Of a stretch of DNA of 64,000 nucleotides, positions 16,862 to 26,679 are shown piece by piece. Position 1 is the first letter of the stretch. Each line of letters opens with the position of its first letter. Both the position numbers and the translations under genes were made by a program. The notes beneath the pieces are model-generated. The model was not told the DNA's origin. It worked only from the letters and a program-made list of their open reading frames with translations, and did no database searches. The stretch spans positions 1 through 64,000 of the forward strand of contig CACMTO010000003.1 in assembly GCA_902616645.1 (NCBI GenBank), read 5' to 3'. Source of the stretch: an uncultured Pelagibacteraceae bacterium. GTDB lineage: Bacteria; Pseudomonadota; Alphaproteobacteria; Pelagibacterales; Pelagibacteraceae.

Positions 16862-18009
16862 TTAAATAAATCTATTAATGCTTTAGCTTTTATAAAATTT
16901 TCATTAAATTCATGATTTGCATTACTATCGACGACAACACCAGAGGCAACAGAAATTTCTGAAGTATTTTTAAAATTTAAAATTGAACGTATAATAATAT
17001 TAAATCTCATATCACCATTAAATTTTATGTAACCAAAACTTCCTGTATAAATATTTCTATTTTCTTTTTCCTGATTATTTAGCAGATTAAGTGTATTTAT
17101 CTTTGGACACCCAATAACAGAACCTCCTGGCATCATTGCTTTAATTATTTCAAAATTATTTATATTTTTTTTTAGTTTACCTTTAATTAGACTAACATAG
17201 TGAAAAAGATCTTTATATTCCTCTACAATTTTTTGTTTGGATAATTTAACTGAACCCACCTTGCAGATTCTTGATAAATCATTTCTTTCCATGTCAACAA
17301 TCATGTTATGCTCTTTTGTTTCCTTAAGGTTTTTTCTAAAATAATTTAATGCTTTTGTTCTATTTAAGTATTTTGTTTTTTTTACAGTTCCAGCTATTGG
17401 TTTTGTAGATATATCAGTCCCCTCTTTTGTAATTAGATTTTCTGGGGAACAGCTAATTATTGAGTAGTTATCGTCTTTAATCATAAAAGCCTCTGGGGCT
17501 AAATTAGTTTTTGATAACCTTGAAAAAAAATCTAAAGGATTTATTTTTGAGTGAGTTTTGTATTTAGTGCAAATTTTTATTTGATAAGTTTCACCACTTT
17601 TTATTTTTTTTTTGAATTTATTAAATATCTTAGTGTAATTTTTTTTATTTATATTAATTTTAAAATTTCCAGATTGAAAATTTCTAAGATCATAAGTGAA
17701 ATTATTACTAAGTTTAATTTTTTTTTCTGGTTTATAGAAAATACCCTTAGGAAAATTAGAATTTTTTTGTTTTGGAACTTTTATGTCGATCAAATTATTT
17801 AATAACTCATATCCAAAGAAGCCAATAAAAAGATCAGTATTTTTTGATTTTTTTTTATTTTTTTTAAGTAAAAAACTTTTAATATTTTTATTACTTAAAA
17901 TAATTTTTTTTGAAAAATCAGTATAAAGATTAAATCCCTTCTTAGATTTGTAAATAATATAGGCTTTCCCAGACTTATGTATTTCTTTTAAATGATTTAA
18001 TTTGTTCAA
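16858..18009 (-). CDS. pabB: Chorismate-binding PABA synthase component I
   Basis: A 383-residue chorismate-utilising enzyme containing mainly the C-terminal chorismate-binding domain, with a short N-terminal part. Motifs seen are STKPIAGTVKK, MIVDMERNDLSRI and PGGSVIGCPK. In most PabB proteins the first is PIKGT, whose Lys is used in catalysis; here it is Ala, as in anthranilate synthase, and the usual TGAPK is IGCPK. Context (PabA, PabC) still argues for PABA/folate synthesis. It ends four bases inside pabA and follows the MFS gene closely. Confidence 0.75.
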   Translation of the reverse strand: MNKLNHLKEIHKSGKAYIIYKSKKGFNLYTDFSKKIILSNKNIKSFLLKKNKKKSKNTDLFIGFFGYELLNNLIDIKVPKQKNSNFPKGIFYKPEKKIKLSNNFTYDLRNFQSGNFKININKKNYTKIFNKFKKKIKSGETYQIKICTKYKTHSKINPLDFFSRLSKTNLAPEAFMIKDDNYSIISCSPENLITKEGTDISTKPIAGTVKKTKYLNRTKALNYFRKNLKETKEHNMIVDMERNDLSRICKVGSVKLSKQKIVEEYKDLFHYVSLIKGKLKKNINNFEIIKAMMPGGSVIGCPKINTLNLLNNQEKENRNIYTGSFGYIKFNGDMRFNIIIRSILNFKNTSEISVASGVVVDSNANHEFNENFIKAKALIDLFK

Positions 18010-18010
18010 T

Positions 18011-19231
18011 TTATTCTGTTTTTAATCTTAATACTGGTTCTTCCTTAATTGGTAAGTGAATTATTGCTGCAAATACGGATAAAGCAATGGCTAAATACCA
18101 CGCGTAATCATATGACCCATAGTTGTCATAAAATAAACCTCCTAGATACGCTCCAAAAAAAGAACCAAATTGATGGCTTAAAAAAACAATTCCGTATAAA
18201 AGTCCTAAATACTTAGTTCCAAATAAATGCGCCACAATCCCGCTTGTTGCAGGAACTGTAGACAGCCATAAAAAACCAAAGCTTGCTCCAAATAAAAATG
18301 CATTTATGTTGCTTGCAGGTGCAAATATAAAAAAAATTATGGTAATGCCTCTTAAAAAATAAATTGAACTTAGTATAATCTTTTTACTCATCTTCACTGA
18401 AAGATAACCACTCAATAGTGAACCAAAAATATTAAAAATTCCAATGAGTGACAGAATAGCTGCAGCAGTCCAATCCTCTAGACCTCTATCAACAACATAT
18501 TTTGGCACATGTGTTCCAACTAAAGTTATATGAAAACCACAAACAAAAAAACCAGATACTAGTAAAATATAACTTTTAGTTTTAAAAGCCTCACTAAGAG
18601 CCTCTTTGAATGACTGACTTGATGTTTTCTCAACATTTTCAGTTTCTAAGGGAGATCTTACAAAAAAAGCTGCAACTAGACCTGATAGCAAAAATAAACA
18701 AAAAACAAATAACGTATAGTTCCAACCAAATTCAGATAAGGAATAATTAGTAAAAATCGGAGAAAGAAAATAACCAAAAGATCCAACCGCTGTGACAAAA
18801 CTCATTGCTATTGTTCTTGTTGAAAGCGGAAAATGCTTACCAACAATTGACATTGGGATACTAATCGCTGTTCCACCTAGTCCAATTCCAACTAATAAAC
18901 CCATATGGATTTGAAAAAAAATTCCTGTATTAGGACCAATTTGTAAGAAATATATTCCTAGTGTGTAAAATATAAATGCTAGGGTTATAGCTATATGACC
19001 ACCATATTTGTCTGCTATTGCTCCAAAAATTGGACCAGTCAATCCCCACATCAACATTTGTATGCCGATAGCTAGACCAAATGCGGTATTACTAATATTT
19101 AAGCTTTCATTAAAATCTATAAAAAATAAACCAAAGGTTTGCCTTACTCCAAGGGAAATTAAGACAACAAAACATGCGGCTATTAAAGTTATTACCGCTG
19201 TTCTTGAATGAAAAAATTTTTCTGAGATCAT
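18011..19231 (-). CDS. Major facilitator superfamily transporter
   Basis: A 406-residue carrier with about twelve hydrophobic segments, the MFS loop motif GAIADKYGG between helices 2 and 3, and a mid-protein charged loop (around residues 190-215). The N-terminal helix LGVRQTFGLFFIDF is reminiscent of monocarboxylate/oxalate-formate antiporter-type MFS members. It overlaps the stop of the metC-like gene upstream by four bases (ATGA), so the two are coupled. Substrate unknown. Confidence 0.8.
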   Translation of the reverse strand: MISEKFFHSRTAVITLIAACFVVLISLGVRQTFGLFFIDFNESLNISNTAFGLAIGIQMLMWGLTGPIFGAIADKYGGHIAITLAFIFYTLGIYFLQIGPNTGIFFQIHMGLLVGIGLGGTAISIPMSIVGKHFPLSTRTIAMSFVTAVGSFGYFLSPIFTNYSLSEFGWNYTLFVFCLFLLSGLVAAFFVRSPLETENVEKTSSQSFKEALSEAFKTKSYILLVSGFFVCGFHITLVGTHVPKYVVDRGLEDWTAAAILSLIGIFNIFGSLLSGYLSVKMSKKIILSSIYFLRGITIIFFIFAPASNINAFLFGASFGFLWLSTVPATSGIVAHLFGTKYLGLLYGIVFLSHQFGSFFGAYLGGLFYDNYGSYDYAWYLAIALSVFAAIIHLPIKEEPVLRLKTE

Positions 19232-20403
19232 TTTAGATATCTCATTGCCTGCTTAATATCAGCAATTAAATCTTTTGGATCTTCCAGACCAATATGGAAC
19301 CTAACCAAATGTTCATTTTTAGCAAGCTTCATATATTTTCTTTTACCAGTCTCTCTAAATTCTTGATGCATGGCTAAACTTTCAAAACCACCCCAACTAT
19401 AACCATATCCAAAAAGTTTTAAAGCGTTTACAAATTTTTTTACTGAGGAGGTATTTTTGCTCTTTATCTTAAGACCCATTAAACCGGATGCACCTAAGTA
19501 ATATTTTTTCCACATTTTAAAATTTAATGAATTTTTTTTATAAGGATAAAGTAATTCGAACTTTTTTTTTTTAGATAAAAAAGCTGCTACTTTTTTTGCA
19601 TTTTCGCTGTGACGATCTAATCTAATATCTAAAGTCCTTAAACCTCTTGTAATTAAGTATGCGTCATCTGGTGACAATCTTAATCCAGTTATTTTCTCGG
19701 TAGCTTTAACTCTGTTAAAAACTCTTTTATTTACTGCTAGACTTCCTCCCATTACATCAGAGTGTCCAGAATAGTATTTTGTGGCAGAGACAATGGACAT
19801 ATCAAAACCAAATTTAATTGGTTTAAAATAATATGGTGTTGCCCAAGTATTGTCTATTATTGAAATAATCTTATTTTTTTTTGCTATTGAAATAATTTTT
19901 CTTAGATCTTGAAATTCAAATGAATTACTACCAGGATTTTCAACAAAAATAAGTTTTGTTTTTTTAGAAATATTTTTTTGTAATGTTTTCAAATCACGGG
20001 GGTTATAAAAAATAGTTCTTATATTAAACTCTTTAAGATAATTTTCTGTCAATATTCTTGTTGGGCTATAAACAGGATCAGAAACTATTATTTCATCTCC
20101 TGGTCTAACGATACTAAAGATTGCTAAAAAGACAGAACCGAATCCAGTTGGAGTGGTAAAAACATGATAACTTTCCTCAAGTTTGGATAAAATTTTTTGT
20201 AACACATGTGTTGTGGACGTACCTTGTCTTCCATAATCATAATGACCGCCTGTTGGATCTTTTTGAGCCTTTTGTTGAGTCTTTCTAATATGCTCAATTG
20301 ACTTAAATATAATTGTTGAAGCTCTTACAACAGGTGGATTTACTGACTGATTATGAAAATCCTTAGCAGTATGTTTAAGAAAAGTTTTAAAAGATTTTGA
20401 CAT
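19228..20403 (-). CDS. metC: Cystathionine beta-lyase-like PLP enzyme
   Basis: A 391-residue Cys/Met-metabolism PLP enzyme. The Schiff-base lysine is in SATKYYSGHSDVMGG, the cofactor tyrosine region is GGHYDYGRQGTSTTH, and the C-terminal substrate-binding Arg is in LVRFHIGLEDP. The SGHSDVMGG form is typical of proteobacterial MetC, which splits cystathionine to homocysteine, pyruvate and ammonia. I start at ATG 20403; an upstream TTG would add nine residues. Methionine gamma-lyase or another C-S lyase activity is possible, and the coupled MFS gene suggests handling of an organosulfur or keto-acid compound. Confidence 0.78.
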   Translation of the reverse strand: MSKSFKTFLKHTAKDFHNQSVNPPVVRASTIIFKSIEHIRKTQQKAQKDPTGGHYDYGRQGTSTTHVLQKILSKLEESYHVFTTPTGFGSVFLAIFSIVRPGDEIIVSDPVYSPTRILTENYLKEFNIRTIFYNPRDLKTLQKNISKKTKLIFVENPGSNSFEFQDLRKIISIAKKNKIISIIDNTWATPYYFKPIKFGFDMSIVSATKYYSGHSDVMGGSLAVNKRVFNRVKATEKITGLRLSPDDAYLITRGLRTLDIRLDRHSENAKKVAAFLSKKKKFELLYPYKKNSLNFKMWKKYYLGASGLMGLKIKSKNTSSVKKFVNALKLFGYGYSWGGFESLAMHQEFRETGKRKYMKLAKNEHLVRFHIGLEDPKDLIADIKQAMRYLK

Positions 20404-20477
20404 AAAAAATTTGATAACTCTTGTGGACAATGCTATATCCCATCAATAATTTCAATTAAATTATAACAAAGGAAAAA

Positions 20478-20561
20478 ATGGGATATCCAAAAAAACATAG
20501 GGGCCGAAGGAAAATGGGCTCCAAAAAAAGAAGAGCAAGAAAAAAAAATAAAAAGAAATAA
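20478..20561 (+). CDS. 27-residue highly basic protein, THX-like
   Basis: ATG at 20478 has an AAAGGA five bases upstream and opens a 27-codon frame ending in TAA at 20561. The product is almost entirely Lys/Arg/Gly (MGYPKKHRGRRKMGSKKRRA and a KKNKKK tail). Its size and composition resemble the small-subunit ribosomal protein THX (S31) found in some bacteria, though identity is only by composition. It ends seven bases before the next gene, suggesting co-translation. Confidence 0.5.
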   Translation: MGYPKKHRGRRKMGSKKRRARKKNKKK

Positions 20562-20567
20562 TTAATA

Positions 20568-21278
20568 ATGGATCAGATCAATAAGGTTAAATCCATAAGT
20601 ATCTGGATATTCATCATACCATTTATAGCAGTCAACACATGCTTGATAATGATAACTCAGTTCCAAGGTCTTTATCCAAATCAAGAAGATATTATACATA
20701 ACACAATCCCATATATTGATGGTGGTGCCTCGATAAGTAGGACGGCTAGACCTTACCCTTCATGGCTAATATTTAAACCATCAATGTTTTTGACATCTTT
20801 TCTTTTGATTAAGTATTGGCTTTTTAATAAAGAAATAATTAATTTTTTTCATAAAAATCATAAGCACATTAAAAAAATTGTTTTTTTTGGTATTGCGTCT
20901 GCTATAGCGTTAACTGTTCACTCAATATTTCTTGGAATAAAATTTGATAACAGTTTTTATAAACTTTTCAGAAGAGTAATTATGTTAATGTTTATCATTT
21001 TTGAAATAACAGCCCAAGCTTATTTAGTTGCTACATTATATTCCTTAAAAAATAATTTAACAAAATATATAAATCTTGAAATTTTAAAACTAAAATTAAT
21101 ATTAATTTCAATTTTAATAATAGTCGCTTTAGTAAGCATTCCTATAATCAGCTTACCAGGAAATAATTTTTTGGGTTTTAACCTAAAATTCTTCAAGCAT
21201 GCACTCGAGTGGGATTATTTCATTGGAGTTATCTCTTTTTATTTATTGACTTTTTTTATGTGGAAAAAAATCAATTAG
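20568..21278 (+). CDS. Integral membrane protein, possibly Frag1/DRAM/Sfk1-like
   Basis: A 236-residue protein with about six hydrophobic segments. Between helices 1 and 2 there is a loop with PYIDGGASISRTARPYPS followed by IFKPSMFLTSFLL, and the last helix is preceded by HALEWDYFIGVISFY. This resembles the SxxPYISDxG...P...F and LEW patterns of the Frag1/DRAM/Sfk1 family, but the match is loose. It directly follows the 27-residue basic gene and meets the VTC-domain gene tail to tail with a four-base overlap. Confidence 0.5.
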   Translation: MDQINKVKSISIWIFIIPFIAVNTCLIMITQFQGLYPNQEDIIHNTIPYIDGGASISRTARPYPSWLIFKPSMFLTSFLLIKYWLFNKEIINFFHKNHKHIKKIVFFGIASAIALTVHSIFLGIKFDNSFYKLFRRVIMLMFIIFEITAQAYLVATLYSLKNNLTKYINLEILKLKLILISILIIVALVSIPIISLPGNNFLGFNLKFFKHALEWDYFIGVISFYLLTFFMWKKIN

Positions 21279-21922
21279 ATACGAGCATTTTCATTAATTT
21301 CTAAGAAAGAATTTACATACTTTGAAAATTTTTGATTTCTATTACTTAATTTATTTTCTTTAATAAAAGCATTAACAAATAAAGAATTTTCAACTGAATA
21401 TTTTAATTCAACAATACATTTATCAATATTTATAAAATTATTTGGAAAATTTTGAAAAATTTTTAAATCTCTATCTATTGTAACTCTTAATTTTTTATTA
21501 GGTAATTCAAAATAATTTCTATGATATTGAATAAATAATATTTTTTTTAAATTCATTTTCTTTTTCATCAATAAATTTGAATTTAGGTATTTTTCTTCAT
21601 TTATAAAAAGATCTAAATCATTAAAATTTTTAAAAAAACCCAAATTTTCTTTATGTTTTTGTGTAACAAATCCTATTTTTTTTTTTAATTCAACAGATGC
21701 TGAAAAATTATTTGCATCATTATACCATCGTATCCTTATTTTCTTTCTTTTACCAAAACCATTAATATTATCCCAGGCATCTTGGTAAACATCGTTGTCA
21801 AAATAAATTGAGTTCACAATTCTTTTTGGATAATTTTCTTTAAACATACCGGAAATTAAAAAATATCTATAAGATTCATCTCCATTTTGATAAACAAATT
21901 TTTTTTCTAATCTATTTTCCAT
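21275..21922 (-). CDS. VTC-domain (polyphosphate polymerase-like) protein
   Basis: A 215-residue protein with the tunnel-fold VTC pattern of alternating basic/acidic strands: RLEKKFVY at the N-terminus, a KRKKIRIRWYND strand, SVELKKK, RVTIDRDLKIF and CIVELKYSVEN. These charged residues bind nucleotide/metal in yeast Vtc4. It ends three bases before the CotH-like gene begins upstream and is third in a DUF4956-CotH-VTC transcript. Whether it makes polyphosphate is unknown. Confidence 0.75.
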   Translation of the reverse strand: MENRLEKKFVYQNGDESYRYFLISGMFKENYPKRIVNSIYFDNDVYQDAWDNINGFGKRKKIRIRWYNDANNFSASVELKKKIGFVTQKHKENLGFFKNFNDLDLFINEEKYLNSNLLMKKKMNLKKILFIQYHRNYFELPNKKLRVTIDRDLKIFQNFPNNFINIDKCIVELKYSVENSLFVNAFIKENKLSNRNQKFSKYVNSFLEINENARI

Positions 21923-21924
21923 AA

Positions 21925-24513
21925 TTAATAGATCTTAGAATTTATAAAATCATCTTCAAACTTACCTTCGTAACTTTTATCATTTATCAGTAAGCTTGTT
22001 TCATTTGATTGAAGTATCTTATTTTCATTAATTCGATTTATGTTTTCTACTCTTAGACTTGGTTTCAAAAATTCATACTTCTTATTAAAAAGAACTATGT
22101 CATAATTATTATTATCTAAAAAAACATCTTTAAAATAAGCTTTCGATCCATCTTTTACTGCTAGTGCTATATTATTATTTAAAATTTTGATTTGATTTAC
22201 TTTGACCGAAGAATTTTCTCCAACGCTAATACCTTTATCTAAAACATCTTTTGTTATCAATTCATTACCTTCCACAGTTGCACCAGAAATATCTAAACAA
22301 TCATTATTAATATTTGAACAATTTATATTATGAAAATTCAACTTTCCAAAATCAATGTCAAATGCATCTGCTTTGATATTTTCAAAATAAATATTTGAAA
22401 TATCGCTTTTAGAATTAATCAAATTTAAACCATCCTCATTCATTGAATTTCTAAGAAAAATGTTATCAAGTTTAACTTTTGAATTAATAAAGTTTACACC
22501 TCCATAAAGAATATAATTATCTAGTTTAGGTTTGGATAAATTTCTAATATCTAAATTTTTAAAATTATAATCGTTATTTATAAATATCAATGACCCAGTG
22601 TTATCTTCTGAATAAATTTTACTTAAATTATTTTTATCATTTATAAAATCAATATCACCTTCAACGAATAAAGTTGAGCCATTAATAATATTAAGCGAAA
22701 TATTTTTTTCAAAAATAAATTTTTCATTTTGATTTATAATTGAATTTTTCTTTATTATTACATTTTGGATTGTTTTATAACTATTTTTTGAAACTTTTGA
22801 AAAACTTGGATTTTTACTTAAAAGGTTGAATTCTTTTTTTGAATAAATATTTTTATCTGACATTATCCTAATATTTTCTTTAAGTTTAAAAGATTTAAAC
22901 TCACCATTATAAGCTAAAAATTTAATTGTTTTACAAGTTGACTCAAAATCGATGGACATTTTACCTGCAAAAAAATAATTTTTTTCATCACTTTTTTTTT
23001 CACAATCTTTTGTTTGTGCTAAAAATGGAAAATTAGAAAAACTGTAATCTTCGTAAAAAAATTTTTTTTCCGACTTAGAAATTTCTATCTTATCTAAATC
23101 TGTAGAATTGATCCTACCCTTAATCAATTTTGCTCTATTAAACAAATAACTATCATCATATACAAAAAAACCTGCTCCAGTCCATCTCACTATATCTGTT
23201 TTTGAATAATCTTTATAGATAGCGTTATTGTATTTAGTTAATTCCTTTTGATATATCGATATAAAATTAACTATAAATTCTTCAGAACTATATTCTATCA
23301 AATAATCAATATATTTTTTTACAAATTCAAAGTTTATCTCACCATTATCTAATTTTAAAAATTTTAAATACCAGTCTTTGTGATTACAAATAAAACTACA
23401 TGCTACTTTTGAATCTTTTGTTTCCTCCTGAAGAAAATCAAGTAATATAAAGTTCCCAAATATACCTGCACCTTTGTGAAGATCATATCCTATAGGTTCA
23501 AATAATGCTGTTGTGGGATTATAAAATAATTTTACACTTTTTAATAAAGATCCATGATAAGCACCCGTTAGATCCATTATAGCAAAATATTTTGCCCATT
23601 TATCAATGTCAAAATGATTATTAATTTCAAACTTTTCTTCTTTAAGATTATTAAGAATAGCAAATGAATTTTTTATAAGATTTGGATACTCTTTTATCCA
23701 AAAATTATCAGAATATAACTCATAACTAACGTTTGGGAAATATTCTCCAATTTCATCCTTCAATGAAAAAATTGGACCATTTCTTTTTTTTTGTCCCTCT
23801 ACTAATTCCTTAGAAAAACTTTCCTCAACTGCATAAACTCCTTGGCTTTGATCATTCAAATATAAATTAACAAAAAAATATTTGATATTTAATAAACCAA
23901 CATGTCCAAGTAAATTATGAAATAAATATTCATATGTGTAATTTCTAGTTATTGGTTTTTGAAAAGAAAATTCTTCCATGCCCCACAATCTTTTTTCTCC
24001 TCTAATATCTACTTTGTAAGAAGTTGCGTCCTTATTATTCCAATGAATGCGTCTAACGCCTTTAGTTCTGATCTTTACGTTGTAATTTTCATTATTAAAT
24101 TTAATTCTTGCTGGAAGATAAATTTTTTCCTCATCTGTAAGTTCGCCTCCACTTTCAGACCTTAATTTTCTCTGTAGCTCCAAACCTAAAATCGATTCCT
24201 GATTTATCTCTAAATAAACAGTTTCTAATTTATTTGATGTAAGACTTCCTATAATATTCAATTTTATTATTTCAAGATAATTTAATGATTGCGTTAAATC
24301 AAAACCAATGTATCTCTTTAATACTTTTTCATTGACCTGCTTTACCACTGCAGCTGGGCTATAAAGTTTTTGTAGACCACTTGAGTAATAATAAAAACTG
24401 ATTAAAATAATAAAAAATAAGGATACTAATCCAAGAAAAAATATTAATCTTCTAAAATAAAATACCAACGGTTTAAAAAATTTAAGTTCTGATATTTTTT
24501 TTTTTATAATCAA
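21925..24513 (-). CDS. CotH-kinase-like surface protein with C-terminal beta-helix
   Basis: An 862-residue protein. An N-terminal cytoplasmic tail and one membrane span (about residues 20-45) are followed by a CotH-type kinase-fold region (roughly 95-450) with KIRTKGVRRIHWNN, YAVEESFSKELVEG and GYDLHKGAG. The last 300 residues are Asn/Asp/Ile repeats typical of a right-handed beta-helix. The start is a TTG at 24513 with weak signals. It lies between DUF4956 and VTC genes. CotH proteins phosphorylate spore-coat proteins in Bacillus; here a surface-polymer or protein-modifying role outside the cell is inferred. Confidence 0.75.
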   Translation of the reverse strand: MIIKKKISELKFFKPLVFYFRRLIFFLGLVSLFFIILISFYYYSSGLQKLYSPAAVVKQVNEKVLKRYIGFDLTQSLNYLEIIKLNIIGSLTSNKLETVYLEINQESILGLELQRKLRSESGGELTDEEKIYLPARIKFNNENYNVKIRTKGVRRIHWNNKDATSYKVDIRGEKRLWGMEEFSFQKPITRNYTYEYLFHNLLGHVGLLNIKYFFVNLYLNDQSQGVYAVEESFSKELVEGQKKRNGPIFSLKDEIGEYFPNVSYELYSDNFWIKEYPNLIKNSFAILNNLKEEKFEINNHFDIDKWAKYFAIMDLTGAYHGSLLKSVKLFYNPTTALFEPIGYDLHKGAGIFGNFILLDFLQEETKDSKVACSFICNHKDWYLKFLKLDNGEINFEFVKKYIDYLIEYSSEEFIVNFISIYQKELTKYNNAIYKDYSKTDIVRWTGAGFFVYDDSYLFNRAKLIKGRINSTDLDKIEISKSEKKFFYEDYSFSNFPFLAQTKDCEKKSDEKNYFFAGKMSIDFESTCKTIKFLAYNGEFKSFKLKENIRIMSDKNIYSKKEFNLLSKNPSFSKVSKNSYKTIQNVIIKKNSIINQNEKFIFEKNISLNIINGSTLFVEGDIDFINDKNNLSKIYSEDNTGSLIFINNDYNFKNLDIRNLSKPKLDNYILYGGVNFINSKVKLDNIFLRNSMNEDGLNLINSKSDISNIYFENIKADAFDIDFGKLNFHNINCSNINNDCLDISGATVEGNELITKDVLDKGISVGENSSVKVNQIKILNNNIALAVKDGSKAYFKDVFLDNNNYDIVLFNKKYEFLKPSLRVENINRINENKILQSNETSLLINDKSYEGKFEDDFINSKIY

Positions 24514-24528
24514 TTTTTAACCAATTTT

Positions 24529-25257
24529 CTATTCGTATACACCCGATCTTGAAAAAATTTGTATCTTTATTGATTTATTTTCTGAGGTAATTTTTTCAAT
24601 ATTGTTCAAAAGAATATCTACTTTGTTTTTATCCACATCGAACCAAAAATTAAATTGATTTAGTTCATTATCAGATGAGAAGGATTTTAAATTAAGATAA
24701 TTTACGTTTTTTTTAATTGTTTCTATTATCTTATCACTTTTTGGATCCTGCCCAGTTATTTGGATTTGAAGAATATTTGTTGAACTATCAATTAAATCTG
24801 TTTTATTAAATTTATCATTATAAATTTTTCTAAAATAAAGAATAAAAATTGTTATAAAAGTTGCTATAATTGCTATAAAAAATTGATTTGCTCCTGCAGC
24901 GAGACCTACACCAATTATGAAAAATAAATATACCAACTCTTCTGGTTCTTTTATTGCAGCTCTAAATCTTACTATAGATAATGCACCAACTAACCCTAAA
25001 GAAAGTGCCAGCGAAAATTTAACTACGGTAATTACAAGAGTAGTTATAATTGCTAAAGGTACGAAAGTTTCTGAAAAATGCTCTTTATCATTTAAGCTTT
25101 TTGATATTTTTACATAAGTTAATTTAATTAGAAATGCTAAAGCTGCAGACAGAATTATTGCTACTATAAAATTACCTATGTTGATTTCAACATTAGAATT
25201 TATAAAAAAGTTTTCTATTTGCTGTCTGCTAAAATCTGAAACTGAGTTATTTTCCAT
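24529..25257 (-). CDS. DUF4956 membrane protein
   Basis: A 242-residue protein with an N-terminal soluble stretch, about four hydrophobic helices between residues 27 and 145, and a C-terminal cytoplasmic ferredoxin-like domain. The family signature SLALSLGLVGALSIVRFRAAIKEPEE is evident (quoted in parts: SLGLVGALSIVRFR, AAIKEPEELVYLF). DUF4956 genes repeatedly neighbour VTC and CotH genes in other bacteria, as here. It is the first gene of the trio. Biochemical function is unknown. Confidence 0.78.
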   Translation of the reverse strand: MENNSVSDFSRQQIENFFINSNVEINIGNFIVAIILSAALAFLIKLTYVKISKSLNDKEHFSETFVPLAIITTLVITVVKFSLALSLGLVGALSIVRFRAAIKEPEELVYLFFIIGVGLAAGANQFFIAIIATFITIFILYFRKIYNDKFNKTDLIDSSTNILQIQITGQDPKSDKIIETIKKNVNYLNLKSFSSDNELNQFNFWFDVDKNKVDILLNNIEKITSENKSIKIQIFSRSGVYE

Positions 25258-25342
25258 AAAATCTTATTTTTTTTATCGATCGTGAAGATGCTAACATTAA
25301 ACAAAAAAAAATAAAAGTAATCAATTAGAATAATTAAGATGT

Positions 25343-26461
25343 TTAAAGAGTAATCCATCCTCCACCAAGTACTTTATATCCAACATGATCTTTCTTATAA
25401 AAAACACAAGCTTGTCCAGGTGATATACCATCTTCTGGTACATCTAAAATAACCTCAGCTTTATTCATACTTTTTAAATTTAGTTTTGCATTTAAAAGTT
25501 TACCAGTCGATCTAACTTTAACTAAAAGATCTTTTTCAAATCTTTTTTTATTTCCTAAAAGATTTACTTGTTTAAGTAAAATTTTTTTTTTGCCTAATTT
25601 TTCTTTTGGACCAACTGTGATTTCATTTTTGATCGAATCAATTTTGATTACATAAAGAGGCTCTTTATCTGAGACCTTTATTCCTTTTCTCTGCCCTATA
25701 GTAAAATTAACAATACCATCATGAACACCTATCACCTTTCCATTCAAATCTTTTATATTTCCTTTTTTAAAAGACTCTGGTTTGAATTTTTGTATTACTG
25801 ATGTATAATTTCCGTTTGGTACAAAGCATATATCCTGGCTATCAGGCTTATCTGCAACATTTAGTTGAAGAGTTTTTGCAATATTTCTTGTTTGATCTTT
25901 CAGTAGTCCTCCGAGAGGAAACCTAAGATAATTTAATTGATCTTGAGTTGTATTAAATAAGAAGTAACTTTGGTCTCTATTTTCATCTACGGCTCTATAC
26001 ATACTGGTCTCTTGACCTGATGTAATACTTTTAACATAATGACCAGTTATCATAGCATCTGCATTTAAATCTTTAGATACTTCAAATAAATCTTTAAACT
26101 TCACCGTTTGATTGCATTGTACACAGGGAATAGGAGTTTCTCCTTTTAGATAACTACTTACAAAATTATCTATCACACTCTGTTTAAATCTATTTTGATA
26201 ATATAGAATTTTGTGTTCAATATTCAATTTTTGAGCTACACGCTTTGCATCCATTATATCTTGTCCAGAACAGCACTGTTTAGATGCTACTACCTCTTTA
26301 CCATCATCATACAGTTTTAAAGTGACACCAATAACTTTATATCCATCTTTTTTCATCATACCCGCAACAGTCGATGAGTCTACACCACCTGACATAGCTA
26401 CAACTACAGTCGTATCAGAAGGTTTTTTATCTAAACCAATAGAATTTATTTCTTTTTTCAT
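25343..26461 (-). CDS. mnmA: tRNA-specific 2-thiouridylase
   Basis: MnmA adds sulfur to U34 of tRNA-Lys/Glu/Gln using ATP and a relay persulfide. The 372-residue protein has the PP-loop [12 protein letters not shown], the first catalytic cysteine in [11 protein letters not shown], the second in DICFVPNG and the C-terminal beta-barrel with [10 protein letters not shown] start at ATG 26461; a longer frame is antisense to the divergent DUF3553 gene. Sulfur supply links it loosely to the window's cysteine and rhodanese genes. Confidence 0.95.
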   Translation of the reverse strand: MKKEINSIGLDKKPSDTTVVVAMSGGVDSSTVAGMMKKDGYKVIGVTLKLYDDGKEVVASKQCCSGQDIMDAKRVAQKLNIEHKILYYQNRFKQSVIDNFVSSYLKGETPIPCVQCNQTVKFKDLFEVSKDLNADAMITGHYVKSITSGQETSMYRAVDENRDQSYFLFNTTQDQLNYLRFPLGGLLKDQTRNIAKTLQLNVADKPDSQDICFVPNGNYTSVIQKFKPESFKKGNIKDLNGKVIGVHDGIVNFTIGQRKGIKVSDKEPLYVIKIDSIKNEITVGPKEKLGKKKILLKQVNLLGNKKRFEKDLLVKVRSTGKLLNAKLNLKSMNKAEVILDVPEDGISPGQACVFYKKDHVGYKVLGGGWITL

Positions 26462-26502
26462 TATGTGGTATTTATACTTATTTCCTTTATAAGTTAAACT
26501 AA

Positions 26503-26679
26503 ATGATTTTTGATTTTGAGCCAGGTGACAAAGTTTATAATCCACAAAATAAAAATTGGGGTATCGGTCAAGTTCAATCAATAATTAAAGGCAAAGTTAC
26601 GGTAAACTTCCAAAATGTCGGCAAAAAAGTAATTTACGGAGAAAATATAGAATTAAAAAAGATAGATGATCAAAATTAA
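26503..26679 (+). CDS. DUF3553 small protein
   Basis: A 58-residue protein whose pattern [20 protein letters not shown] and [14 protein letters not shown] is that of DUF3553, a Tudor/SH3-like barrel family common in alphaproteobacteria, and similar to the CarD/UvrD-tail type of fold. The ATG at 26503 is divergent from mnmA with a 41-base spacer. Its stop lies 14 bases inside the next gene, so the two are coupled. Function unknown; nucleic-acid or polymerase binding is a fold-based guess. Confidence 0.8.
   Translation: MIFDFEPGDKVYNPQNKNWGIGQVQSIIKGKVTVNFQNVGKKVIYGENIELKKIDDQN

Noticed and set aside
17820-18009. Possible frameshifts at long A or T runs, for example in pabB and recX
   Set aside because: Frames run through these homopolymers with motifs intact on both sides, so no disruption is supported.
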